Positions 26,712-36,019 of a stretch of 64,000 nt of DNA are shown here, piece by piece. The DNA lies in the NCBI RefSeq assembly GCF_026107455.2, contig NZ_JAPCHY010000007.1:177927-241926 (forward strand). The letters are read 5' to 3'. Numbering within the stretch: the first letter of the stretch is position 1; each line of letters starts with the position of its first letter. The translations under genes were made by a program, and so were the position numbers. The notes below the pieces were generated by a model. That model worked only from the letters and a program-made list of their open reading frames with translations. It ran no database searches and was not told where the DNA came from. The stretch comes from Xanthomonas chitinilytica. Its GTDB lineage: Bacteria > Pseudomonadota > Gammaproteobacteria > Xanthomonadales > Xanthomonadaceae.

Positions 26712-27936
26712 CCCGATGACCGATACCCTTCCGACCACCGGCGAAGACCTGTTCGCCGGCCAGCCCGTGCGCGTGGTCGAGCGCGACGGTACCCGCTACA
26801 CCCTGCTCGGCACCGCCCATGTCTCCCACGCCAGCGTCGAGGCCGTGGAGAAGGCCATCGACAGCGGCCGTTTCGACGCCGTCGCGGTGGAGCTGGACCC
26901 GCAACGGCTGCAGGCGCTGACCGATCCGGACGCACTGGCGCGACTGGACCTGGTGCAGGTGATCCGCAGCGGCCGCGTCGCCCTGTTCGCGGCCAACCTG
27001 GCACTGGCCGCCTACCAGCGACGCCTGGCCGAACAGCTGGGCATCGAGCCGGGCGCCGAGCTCAAGCGTGCCGTTGCCCTGGCCAACGAACGCGGCCTGC
27101 CGGTGCACCTGATCGACCGCGAGGTCGGGCTGACCTTCCGCCGCGCCTCGCAGCGGCTGGGCTTCTTCGGCAAGCTGAAGCTGATCGCCGGTCTCGGCGC
27201 CGGCCTGTTCTCCTCCGAGGAGGTGGGCGAGGACGAGATCGAAAAGCTCAAGCAGGGCGACATGCTGGAGTCGAGCTTCGGCGAGTTCGCCAGCGAGAAC
27301 CCGGCCCTGTACGAAACCATCATCGGCGAGCGCGACCGCTACATGGCCACGCGCCTGCGCGAGGAGCGCAGCGACAGCCAGCGCGAGGTGCTGGCCGTGG
27401 TCGGCGCCGGCCACCTGGCCGGCCTGGCGCGCCACCTGGAAAGCGACACCGAGGCACCGCGTCCGCTGCGCGAGCAGCTGGAAGCGATTCCGAAGAAGCG
27501 CAACATCCCGTGGGTCACGCTGACCATCCTGGCCGTGGTCCTGGCCGGTATCGGCATCGGTTTCTGGCGTGGCGGCCTGGGCATGGGCACCGAGATGCTG
27601 GCGGTCTGGGCGCTGTACACCGGCGGCCTGGCCGGGCTGGGCTGCCTGCTGGCGGGCGGCCATCCGCTGAGCATCCTCACCGCGATCGCGGTGGCGCCGT
27701 TCAAGCCGTTCCGTCTCAGCATCCCCACCGGCGCTTTCGCCGCGCTGGTTGAAGCGCGGCTGCGCAAGCCCGCCTATCGCGACTTCCTGCAGCTGCGCGA
27801 CGATGCGCAGACGCTCAAGGGCTGGTACCGCAATCGCGTCACCCGGGTGGTGCTGACCTTCATCCTCACCAACCTGGGCAGCATGCTCGGCCTGTGGCTG
27901 ACCGGCTTCACCGTTTACGGCAAGCTGGCCGGCTGA
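26704..27936 (+). CDS. TraB/PrgY-family membrane protein
   Basis: The 410-residue protein has an N-terminal TraB domain (YTLLGTAHVSHASVEAVEKA, VAVELDPQRL, VLAVVGAGHLAGLARHL), built around the conserved GTAHxS and GAGHxxG motifs, and several hydrophobic helices after residue ~265. TraB/PrgY proteins inactivate peptide pheromones in enterococci; related proteins occur in archaea and in mitochondria of eukaryotes. The bacterial chromosomal role is not established. The start MSNPMTD at 26704 overlaps the GNAT stop; ATG 26716 is an alternative. Confidence 0.88.
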   Translation: MSNPMTDTLPTTGEDLFAGQPVRVVERDGTRYTLLGTAHVSHASVEAVEKAIDSGRFDAVAVELDPQRLQALTDPDALARLDLVQVIRSGRVALFAANLALAAYQRRLAEQLGIEPGAELKRAVALANERGLPVHLIDREVGLTFRRASQRLGFFGKLKLIAGLGAGLFSSEEVGEDEIEKLKQGDMLESSFGEFASENPALYETIIGERDRYMATRLREERSDSQREVLAVVGAGHLAGLARHLESDTEAPRPLREQLEAIPKKRNIPWVTLTILAVVLAGIGIGFWRGGLGMGTEMLAVWALYTGGLAGLGCLLAGGHPLSILTAIAVAPFKPFRLSIPTGAFAALVEARLRKPAYRDFLQLRDDAQTLKGWYRNRVTRVVLTFILTNLGSMLGLWLTGFTVYGKLAG

Positions 27937-27950
27937 CCGCCAGCCCCCCC

Positions 27951-28066
27951 TGCAGGAGCGACGTCAGTCGCGACCCAGGGCCTGCGCAGCCCCTCGGCAA
28001 CAGGCCCGCATCTCCATGCGCCGGGATTCAAGGGAAAGCCAAGGTCGCCACTGACCTCGCTCCTAC
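27951..28066. repeat. REP-like inverted repeat, copy 2
   Basis: Imperfect arms of ~24 bp (27951-27975 and 28043-28066) begin with GCAGGAGCGACGTC and its near complement, with a ~67-bp centre. The sequence is the same family as the copy at 26093, but here the arms have diverged. It lies between the convergent TraB and RND genes. Confidence 0.75.
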
Positions 28067-28121
28067 GGGAATGCCGGGTTCATCGGCAGCCGGCAGCGCC
28101 CCGCGGGCGCCGCCGGCGATG

Positions 28122-31100
28122 TCAACCCGCCGCCGGGTCCGGCGATGCCACGGCGTCCACTTCCGTCGCCGGCAGGCCGCGCGCGCGGCGCACCAGCCGC
28201 GCGGTGCCCATGCGCAGATCATCGAGGATGGCGTAGATGGTCGGCAGGAACAGCAGGCTGACCACGGTGGAGAACGCCAGGCCGCCGGCGATGGCGCGCG
28301 CCATCGGATGGTACGGCGGCATGCCGTCGGCGGTTTCGGTGTTCAGCGCGATCGGGATCATCGCCAGGATCGCCGTGCCCATCGTCATCATGATCGGCCG
28401 CAGGCGCTCGCGGCTGCCTTCCACCAGTGCATCGGTGCGCGCCATGCCGCGCCGTCGCAGGTTGTTGATGTGCTCGATCATCACGATGCCGTTGTTCACC
28501 ACCACGCCCATCAGCACCAGGATGCCGATCACCGCCATGATGTTCATCTCGGTGCCGGTGATCCAGAACAGCCAGTACACGCCGAAGATCGAGAACAGCA
28601 CGCAGGACATGATCGCCGCCGGGAACAGCAGCGACTCGAACACCGCGGCCATGATCACCAGCATCAGGATCAGGGCGATGAAGATGCTCCTGACCATCTG
28701 GTCCATGCCGTCGAAGTTGATGTTGAAGCTGCCGCCGGCGAAGGTGTAGCCATAGCCCGGCGGGAACTGCACGCCGTCGAGCGTGGCCTCGATGGACTTG
28801 CGCGCCGCGTCCATCGGCACGTCCTTGGCCAGTCCGGCCTCCACCCGCAGCATGGTCTGGCGGTTCAGCCGCTGGATCGAATTGGCCGCCGGGTTGATGC
28901 TCACGTCCACCATCGCCAGCAGCGGCACCTCGGTGCCGCTGGACGCGCGCACCATGAAGGTGGACAGGTCCTCGATGCCGTAGTTCTCCGAACCGGCGAA
29001 GCGCACGTTGACCGGGATCTCGATGTCGTCGCGGTGGAAATCGCGCAGCGAGGAACCGCGCAGCGCCATGCCGACGAACTGCGCCACCTGCTGCGCGCTG
29101 AAGCCGTAGGCCGCGGCGCGCTCGCGGTCAACCGTCACCGCCAGCTCGGTGTTGGCGTCGCCGGTGTCCACGCGCACGTCGCGCAGCTTCGGGTCGCGCG
29201 CCAGCATCGGCACGATGTCGTCGGCCAGTTCCTTCAGGGTCTGGGTCGAGTCGCCGATCAGGCTGAAGCGGATGCCCTGCCCGTCGCTGCCCATGCCGCC
29301 GGGCCAGCCGATGCCGATCTTGGCCCGCGCCGACTGCGGCAGCCCCTTGCGCACCTCCTCCTCGATCTTCTTGCTCAGGTCGCGGTCGTCGATGTCCAGG
29401 AACAGCCGCGTCATCGCCCAGCCCTGCTCGCTGTAGCGGCTGTAGACGCGATCGATGTGGAATTCCTTGCGGTGGGCGTTGACGAACTGCTCCACGCGCG
29501 CCACTTCCCGCCCCATTTCCTCCTTGGAATAGGCCCCCCGCCACTGGTAGAAGATGTTGATCTGGCTCGGGTCGCTGTCGTCGCCACCGCCCTGGGTGTT
29601 CATCATCGGGAACACGCTGACCAGCGAGATCGCGACGATGCCGGCCACGGCCCAACCGCGGTGCTGCAGGGTCCAGCGCAGCATCCGCGCATAGCGCTCC
29701 TGCATGCCGCTGATGAACGGCGACTTCACCGCCGGCGGGGTCTTCATCCGCGCCGACAGCATCGGGATCAGGCTCACCGCCACCAGCCACGAGGCCAGCA
29801 GCGAGACCGAGATGGTCACCGCCAGCTGCGACAGGTAGATGGTGATGATGTTCTTCTCGCCGAACATCATCGGCAGGAACACCACGCAGTGGCACAGGGT
29901 GCCGGCCGACAGCGCGATGGCCACGTGGCGGGTACCGATGATGGAGGCCAGCGAGGGCTGGTCCGGGTATTTTTCCCGTTCCTGGTAGATGCTCTCCACC
30001 ACCACCACCGCGTTGTCCACCAGCATGCCCACCGCCAGCAGCAACCCCATCATCGAGATGATGTTCAGGGTGATGCCGGAGAAGTACATGAAGCCCAGGG
30101 TCATGATGAAGCAGATCGGGATGGCGAGGGACACCATCAGCGTCGAGGGCCAGTGGCGCAGGAACGCGTACAGCACGATCACCGACAGCAGCAGGCCGAT
30201 CGCACCGGCCTCGGCCAGCGCCAGCAGCGAGCTGGTCACCGCCTGCCCCTGGTCGTCGGTGATCTCGATGCCGATGCCGCGCATGGTCGGGTCGTCCTGC
30301 AGCACCTTGAGCTCGGCGCGCACCGCGCGCGACAGGTCGACCAGGTTGGCCGCGCGCTCCTTGTAGATGTCCACGCCGACGCTGGGCCTGCCATCCATCT
30401 GCCGCACGTAGCTCATGCGCTGCGGCTGCAGGCTGACCTGGGCGATGTCGGACAGGCGCGTGCCGCGGTTGTCGACAGGCAGGTCGCGCAGCGCCTGCAG
30501 CTCCTGCAGCTCGCCACGGGGCTGCACACGCAGCCGTCGCCCGGCCTCGGTGATCTGCCCGGCCGATACCGAGAAGTTGGCCGCCTGCAGCTTCTGCACC
30601 AGATCGTTGAGGGCGACCCCGTGCGCACTGAGCCGGTCCTTGTCCAGCGCCACCAGCACTTCCTGCTTGGCCACGCCCTCGACCTCGACGCGGGCCACGC
30701 CCGGCAGGCGCTCCAGGCGCTGCTTGATGCTGCGCTCGATCAGGTCCGCGCGCGCGGTCAGGTTCTCTTCGCTGGTCAGGCGCAGGCTCATCGCCTCGCG
30801 GTCGGTGGTGCTCCAGCGCTGCACGTAGTAGCGGCGGAAGTCGTCCGGCAGTTGGTCGCGGATGGCGTCGATGCGCTCGCGCGCTTCGGAGGCGGCCACG
30901 GCGATGTCGCGGCTCCAGTCGCTGAACTCGACCTGGATCTGCCCGCCCTCGGCGTTGGCGCGCGAGTTCATCGACTTGATGCCCGGCATCGTGGCGATGG
31001 CTTCCTCGACCGGACGCAGCAGGTTGCGCTCCACTTCCTCGGGGGTGGACCCCGGGTACGGCAGCGAGACGAAGAAGAACGGGATGGTGGCCTCCGGCTC

Positions 31101-31208
31101 GGCTTCCAGCGGCAGCCGGAACGAGGCGATCAGGCCGATCGCCACCATCGACACGAACAGCATGATGGTGGTGACGGGACGGCGTATGGACAGCTCGGTG
31201 ATGTTCAT
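28122..31208 (-). CDS. RND efflux permease (second permease of the operon)
   Basis: This 1028-residue inner-membrane RND pump protein has the duplicated fold with 12 helices and two large periplasmic loops. The N-terminus MNITELSIRRPVTTIMLFV is typical of the HAE/AcrB group. In TM4 the proton-relay region reads GMLVDNAVVVVES, so only one of the two aspartates of AcrB (Asp407/Asp408) is present, the second being Asn. It lies 5 nt after another RND permease, behind a single adaptor gene; no outer-membrane channel gene is nearby. Drugs or metabolites exported cannot be named from sequence. Confidence 0.92.
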   Translation of the reverse strand: MNITELSIRRPVTTIMLFVSMVAIGLIASFRLPLEAEPEATIPFFFVSLPYPGSTPEEVERNLLRPVEEAIATMPGIKSMNSRANAEGGQIQVEFSDWSRDIAVAASEARERIDAIRDQLPDDFRRYYVQRWSTTDREAMSLRLTSEENLTARADLIERSIKQRLERLPGVARVEVEGVAKQEVLVALDKDRLSAHGVALNDLVQKLQAANFSVSAGQITEAGRRLRVQPRGELQELQALRDLPVDNRGTRLSDIAQVSLQPQRMSYVRQMDGRPSVGVDIYKERAANLVDLSRAVRAELKVLQDDPTMRGIGIEITDDQGQAVTSSLLALAEAGAIGLLLSVIVLYAFLRHWPSTLMVSLAIPICFIMTLGFMYFSGITLNIISMMGLLLAVGMLVDNAVVVVESIYQEREKYPDQPSLASIIGTRHVAIALSAGTLCHCVVFLPMMFGEKNIITIYLSQLAVTISVSLLASWLVAVSLIPMLSARMKTPPAVKSPFISGMQERYARMLRWTLQHRGWAVAGIVAISLVSVFPMMNTQGGGDDSDPSQINIFYQWRGAYSKEEMGREVARVEQFVNAHRKEFHIDRVYSRYSEQGWAMTRLFLDIDDRDLSKKIEEEVRKGLPQSARAKIGIGWPGGMGSDGQGIRFSLIGDSTQTLKELADDIVPMLARDPKLRDVRVDTGDANTELAVTVDRERAAAYGFSAQQVAQFVGMALRGSSLRDFHRDDIEIPVNVRFAGSENYGIEDLSTFMVRASSGTEVPLLAMVDVSINPAANSIQRLNRQTMLRVEAGLAKDVPMDAARKSIEATLDGVQFPPGYGYTFAGGSFNINFDGMDQMVRSIFIALILMLVIMAAVFESLLFPAAIMSCVLFSIFGVYWLFWITGTEMNIMAVIGILVLMGVVVNNGIVMIEHINNLRRRGMARTDALVEGSRERLRPIMMTMGTAILAMIPIALNTETADGMPPYHPMARAIAGGLAFSTVVSLLFLPTIYAILDDLRMGTARLVRRARGLPATEVDAVASPDPAAG

Positions 31209-31213
31209 CCGTC

Positions 31214-34200
31214 TCAGCTCTCCAGCCCGCCGTCCAGCGCTTCCTGCTCGTGCGCCAGCACCCGCGCCGCCTGTTCGGCATCGCGGCGCGCGCGGCGCCC
31301 GCGTTCGGCGTAGTACTCGTCCGGCTTGCGGTCCAGCAGGTCATACACCACCGGGATCACCACCAGCGTCAGCAGGGTGGACACCAGCAGGCCGCCGATC
31401 ACCGTGATCGCCATCGGCGAGCGCACCTCGGCACCCTCGCCAAAGGCCAGCGCCAGCGGCAGGAAGCCGAACACCGCGCACAACGTGGTCATCATGATCG
31501 GCCGCAGGCGCGAACGCGCGCCCTCGACCAGCGCCTCGCGCTTGGCCACGCCCTCCTCGCGCAGCTGGTTGACCTTGTCGATCAGGATGATGGCGTTCTT
31601 CACCACCAGTCCGACCAGCAGGATCAGGCCGATGAACACCACCACCGAGATCGGCGAGCGCGACAGCATCAGCGCCGCCACCGCGCCGACCAATGCCAGC
31701 GGGATGGTGAACAGGATCACGAACGGGTGCAGCAGCGACTCGAACTGCGAGGCCATCACCAGATAGACCAGGAACACCGCCAGGGCGAAGGCGAACAGCA
31801 GCGAGCGGATCGACTCGCCCAGCTCCTCGCCCTGGCCGCCGATGCGCATGCCCACGTCGGTGCCCAGCGGGTTCTCGGCCACCATCTTCTGCACTTCGGT
31901 GATCGCCTTGCCCAGGTCGATGTCGCGCAGGTTGGCCGAGACGATGGCCACGCGGCGCTGGTCGGCACGGTGGATCTCGCTCGGCCCGGTGGTGGCGACC
32001 ACCTCGGCCACCGAGGCCAGTTCCACCGGCTTGGCGCCTGTCGGGTTCACGATCAGGCGGCGGATGTCGTCCACCGAGGAACGCTCCGATTCCTGCACCC
32101 GCACCAGTACGTCGATCTTGCGGTCGCGGAAGCTGTAGCGGGTGGCGACGTTGCCCTTGACCTTGTTGACCACCGCATCGGCGATCTGCCGGGTGGTCAG
32201 GCCCAGCGCCGCGGCGCGGTCCTGGTCGAACAGGACCTGGATTTCCGGAAAGCCCTGTTCCACCGTCGACTTCACGTCGGCGTAGTGCGGGTTCTGCCGC
32301 AGCATGTCGGCCAGGCGGTTGCCGGCCACGCGGATCGCCTCCAGATTGTTGCCTTCGATCTCGATCTCCAGCGGCGGCGACAGCGCGAACAGCTCGGGGC
32401 GGGCGAAATCGACCTGCGCGGCCGGATAGGCCTTCATCGTCTCGCGCAGCTTGTCGACCAGCACGGCCTCGGCCTTGGTGTCGCTCATCACCACCGACAG
32501 CTTGCCGATGTTCTCGCCGCTCTCGGTGGGGTTGGCATCCAGCCGCGTGCCGGTGCCGGACACGCCGTACAGCAGGCGCACGCCCTTCTCGTCGGCATGC
32601 TTGCGCTGCACCTCGCGCACCAGCGCGTCGGTCTGCGCCAGCGGTGTGCCGGGCGGCAGCTTGGCGGTCATCTCGAAACGGTCCTGCGCCAGCTGCGGGA
32701 TCAGGTCGACGCCGAGGAACGGCAGCACCCCCAGCGTCAGCGCGAACGCCAGCGTCGCGCCCCCCAGCACCGGCCACGGCCGCACCAGCGCGGCGGGCAG
32801 CAGGCGCAGGTAGCTGCGCTCGGCACGGCCATAGGGCGCCATCGCCAGGTCGCTGGCCTTGCGCATCACCGGACCGACCACCGCGGTAATGCCGCGGAAC
32901 ACGCGCACCACCATCCAAACCGCGGCGAAGAAGCCGTAGCGGAACATCGCACCGATGCCGCGGCCGGCAAACGCGGCCGGCTTCTGCCAGCGGCTTTGCG
33001 GGCGCCATGGCCCACGCGGAGCTTCGGCCGGGAATTCCAGCGGCGGCCGCCCCTTCAGCGCGCTCAGCATCGGGATAAGCGTCATCGACACCACCAGCGA
33101 CACCGCGATGGCGATGGACACGGTCAGCGCCTGGTCGCGGAACAGCTGCCCGGCGATGCCCTCGACGAATACCAGCGGCAGGAACACCGCGATCGTGGTC
33201 AAGGTCGAAGCCACCACCGCCATGAACACCTCGCGGGTGCCCTTGATCGCCGCTTCCAGCACGCCCAGGCCGCGCTCGCGCGCCTTGGCGATGGACTCCA
33301 GCACCACGATGGAGTCGTCCACCACCAGGCCGGTGGCCAGCGCCAGGCCGCCCAGCGACATCACGTTCAGGCTCAGACCGAGCTGGCCCATGAAGAAGAA
33401 CGTGGCGATGATCGAAATCGGCAACGACAGCGAGATGACGAAGGTGCTCCAGCCATCGCGCAGGAACAGGAAGATGATCAGCACCGACAGCAGGCCACCG
33501 ATCACCGCATCGACCTTGACGTCCTTGATGGCGTGGCGGATGAACACCGACTGGTCCTCCACCACCGTCATCTCGATGTCCTTGGGCATCTGCTTGCGGA
33601 TCAGCTCCAACCGCGCTTCCAGCGCATCGGCGGTGGACACGGTATTGGCGTCGCCCTCCTTGTAGACCGCCAGCTCGACCGCCTCGAGGCCGGCGCTGCG
33701 GATCACCGCCTCGCGCTCCTTGTAGCCCTGGTACACCTCGGCCACGTCCTTCAGCCGCACCGGCGCGCTGCCGCCGCCGCTGCCGTCGCTGCGCAGCGCC
33801 GCGATCACGTTCGGGTCGCGGCTGCCCAGGATCGCGGTCATCAGCTGGCGGTTCTCGCCCGACGACGACGTGGCCGAACCACCGCTGGTGTTCAGCAGCA
33901 TCTCGCGCATCTGCTCGACCGTGGCGAACTGATTGACCGTACGCACCAGGTAGCGCTGCGAACCTTCCTCCAGGCGGCCGCCGGACAGGTTGACGTTCTC
34001 CTGCTGCAGGCGCTGGATCACGCTGTCCAGCGACAGCCCCAGCTGCGCCAGCTTGCGCTGGTCGATCTCCACCTGGATCTCGTCCTCCAGGCCGCCGCCG
34101 ACCTTCACCGCGGCCACGCCGTTGACCGGCTCCAGCTTGCGCTTGAGGTCCTCGTCGGCATAGCGGCGCAGCTCCATCAGCCGGCGCACCGCGTCGGCCT

Positions 34201-34684
34201 CGCTGCCGCCCTCCTGCTTCGACGACAGCGCCAGCCGCATGATCGGCTGGGTGGACGGGTTGAAGCGCAGCAGCACCGGCGGCTTGGCCTCCAGCGGCAG
34301 CTGCAGCGTTTCCATCTTGTCGCGCACGTCCAGCCCGGCCTGCTGCATGTCCGTGCCCCAGGCGAACTCCAGCACCACGTCGCTCTGCCCGGTGCGCGAG
34401 ATCGACTTGAGCTTGCGCAGCCCCTTGACGATGCCCAGCACCTCCTCGGCCGGCTGCGAGATCAGCGTCTCCACTTCCGCCGGGGCCGCGCCTTCGTAGT
34501 CGGTGCGCACGGTCAGCGTGGGATAGCTCAGGTCCGGCAGCAGTTCTACCTTCAGGCTCGACAACGAAATCAGGCCGAACAGCACCAGGGTGAGTGTCAT
34601 CATCGCGATGGTGACGCGACGGCGGGTGGCGAATTCGATCAGGTCAAAGCCACTGCCGGAAACCGACGGGCCATGCGCACTCAT
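31214..34684 (-). CDS. RND efflux permease (first permease of the operon), long form
   Basis: The 1156-residue RND permease starts at ATG 34684, overlapping the adaptor stop by 4 nt (ATGA). N-terminal TM1 (RRRVTIAMMTLTLVLFGLIS) and the periplasmic pore domain (YPTLTVRTDYEGAAPAEVE) are standard. TM4 carries both relay aspartates (GLVVDDSIVVLESI). It is ~120 residues longer than usual: a central cytoplasmic/membrane segment near 555-640 (FAGRGIGAMFRYGFFAAVWM and following) and an extra charged C-terminal tail explain this. It probably partners with the next permease. Confidence 0.92.
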   Translation of the reverse strand: MSAHGPSVSGSGFDLIEFATRRRVTIAMMTLTLVLFGLISLSSLKVELLPDLSYPTLTVRTDYEGAAPAEVETLISQPAEEVLGIVKGLRKLKSISRTGQSDVVLEFAWGTDMQQAGLDVRDKMETLQLPLEAKPPVLLRFNPSTQPIMRLALSSKQEGGSEADAVRRLMELRRYADEDLKRKLEPVNGVAAVKVGGGLEDEIQVEIDQRKLAQLGLSLDSVIQRLQQENVNLSGGRLEEGSQRYLVRTVNQFATVEQMREMLLNTSGGSATSSSGENRQLMTAILGSRDPNVIAALRSDGSGGGSAPVRLKDVAEVYQGYKEREAVIRSAGLEAVELAVYKEGDANTVSTADALEARLELIRKQMPKDIEMTVVEDQSVFIRHAIKDVKVDAVIGGLLSVLIIFLFLRDGWSTFVISLSLPISIIATFFFMGQLGLSLNVMSLGGLALATGLVVDDSIVVLESIAKARERGLGVLEAAIKGTREVFMAVVASTLTTIAVFLPLVFVEGIAGQLFRDQALTVSIAIAVSLVVSMTLIPMLSALKGRPPLEFPAEAPRGPWRPQSRWQKPAAFAGRGIGAMFRYGFFAAVWMVVRVFRGITAVVGPVMRKASDLAMAPYGRAERSYLRLLPAALVRPWPVLGGATLAFALTLGVLPFLGVDLIPQLAQDRFEMTAKLPPGTPLAQTDALVREVQRKHADEKGVRLLYGVSGTGTRLDANPTESGENIGKLSVVMSDTKAEAVLVDKLRETMKAYPAAQVDFARPELFALSPPLEIEIEGNNLEAIRVAGNRLADMLRQNPHYADVKSTVEQGFPEIQVLFDQDRAAALGLTTRQIADAVVNKVKGNVATRYSFRDRKIDVLVRVQESERSSVDDIRRLIVNPTGAKPVELASVAEVVATTGPSEIHRADQRRVAIVSANLRDIDLGKAITEVQKMVAENPLGTDVGMRIGGQGEELGESIRSLLFAFALAVFLVYLVMASQFESLLHPFVILFTIPLALVGAVAALMLSRSPISVVVFIGLILLVGLVVKNAIILIDKVNQLREEGVAKREALVEGARSRLRPIMMTTLCAVFGFLPLALAFGEGAEVRSPMAITVIGGLLVSTLLTLVVIPVVYDLLDRKPDEYYAERGRRARRDAEQAARVLAHEQEALDGGLES

Positions 34685-35814
34685 TGCTTGGCCGCCTGTG
34701 CGGCCGGCGCCGTTGCCACCGCATCACCCGGCTTGTCCTGGCCGATCACCTGCACCGCACTGCCTTCGCGCAGCGCGGCCTTGCCGGCGACGACCACTTC
34801 ATCGCCCTGCTCCAGGCCTTCGCGCACCTCGATCCAGCCGGTATCGTCGTAGCCGAGCTTGAGCGGCGTGCGCAGCACCCTGCCTTCGCGCACGACGTAG
34901 ACCGCCGATTCGCCGCCGTCCTCCAGCAGCGCGCTGCGCGGCACCACCAGCGCATCGGCGCGCTGGTCGTAGTTGATGCTCAGCCGCCCGAACATGCCCG
35001 GCTGCAATTCGCCGTCGCCGGAGAACGCGGCGACCACGCGGAACGTACCGGTGCCGTTGTCGACCACCGGCGACACCCGATCCACCGTGCCGCCGAACCT
35101 GCGGCCCGGCAGCGCGTCGGCGACCAGTTCCACCACCTGCCCCGGCTTGAGTTTGGCGATCTCGCGCTCGGGCACGTTGAGCGTGGCTTCCAGGCGGCTG
35201 CTGTCGACCACGCGGATGATCGGCGAGTTGATCTGCACGAAGTTGCCCGGCTTGATGTCGCGCGAGGCGACCACGCCGGAAATCGGCGCCACCACCGTGG
35301 TGTAGGAAAGCTCCAGCTGCGCCAGGTTGTGCTGGGCGCGTGCGTTCTCCAGGTCGTAGCGCATCTGGTCGACTTCGCCGGTGCTGATCAGCTGCTGGGC
35401 CACCAGCTGCTGGGCGCGGCGGTAGTTGTTCTCCAGCTTGCGCAGCTGCGCCTCGCTCTGCGCCACCGCCAGCCGCGCGCGGTCCGGGTCCAGCCGTACC
35501 AGCGGCTGCCCGGCCTTCACCTGCTGCCCTTCCTCCACCAGCACGGCCAACGCCACGCCCGAAGTCTTGGCCACCACCTGCGATTCGGCACGCGCCTCCA
35601 GCGCCGCGGTGCCGGTGTAGCTGGCCGCGATGGCGCGACGAGTCGCCTGGGCCACCTCCACCGGCACCGCGTCGACGGCCTTCTCGCCGCCCTGGTTCTT
35701 GGCCTGGGCCTCTTTGCCGCCGGCTTTGCAGCCGCCCAGCAGCAAGGAAACGGAAATCAACAGTACGGCAGCGCAGCGTCCGGTGCGGCCGTGCAGGGAA
35801 AAGTGTCGCGACAT
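34681..35814 (-). CDS. RND efflux periplasmic adaptor (membrane fusion) lipoprotein
   Basis: This HlyD/AcrA-type adaptor links an inner-membrane pump to an outer-membrane channel. A lipoprotein signal ends in LLGGC (Cys29 from ATG 35814). A biotinyl-lipoyl half motif (AKTSGVALAVLVEEGQQVKAG), an alpha-helical hairpin (~105-145), the second lipoyl half (TTVVAPISGVVASRDIKPGNF) and a beta-barrel follow in order. ATG 35814 is preferred because GGA lies 10 nt upstream; ATG 35826 is in frame too. It is first in the adaptor-permease-permease operon. Confidence 0.93.
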   Translation of the reverse strand: MSRHFSLHGRTGRCAAVLLISVSLLLGGCKAGGKEAQAKNQGGEKAVDAVPVEVAQATRRAIAASYTGTAALEARAESQVVAKTSGVALAVLVEEGQQVKAGQPLVRLDPDRARLAVAQSEAQLRKLENNYRRAQQLVAQQLISTGEVDQMRYDLENARAQHNLAQLELSYTTVVAPISGVVASRDIKPGNFVQINSPIIRVVDSSRLEATLNVPEREIAKLKPGQVVELVADALPGRRFGGTVDRVSPVVDNGTGTFRVVAAFSGDGELQPGMFGRLSINYDQRADALVVPRSALLEDGGESAVYVVREGRVLRTPLKLGYDDTGWIEVREGLEQGDEVVVAGKAALREGSAVQVIGQDKPGDAVATAPAAQAAKQ

Positions 35815-35930
35815 CGTCGTGTCCATAGGGATGCGGTGGCAGGTGTGGTAGGAAAGTAATGCACCAAGGCACCGCAACACCATGCCCCAAAGGTCATGGT
35901 GACTTGCGGCGTCGCGTCATCGGCCCCTGT

Positions 35931-35959
35931 TTCGGACGCGTGAATACGCAGGCTATACT
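35931..35959 (+). promoter_or_regulatory. candidate promoter of the cytochrome genes
   Basis: A strong -10-like TATACT (35954-35959) lies 17 bp after TTCGGA, a weak -35. Transcription from ~35966 would give a ~54-nt leader to the first cytochrome. This is a pattern match only. Confidence 0.4.
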
Positions 35960-36019
35960 CGGGCCGTTCCGTGTCCCCCACGGCGGAACGACCAGACCCG
36001 CACTCCGGACCACGAAACC

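Noticed and set aside
31250..34852. Plus-strand open frame of 1200 codons opposite the RND permease
   Set aside because: Low-complexity His/Gln/Arg sequence, no start context, opposite a gene with recognisable RND motifs.
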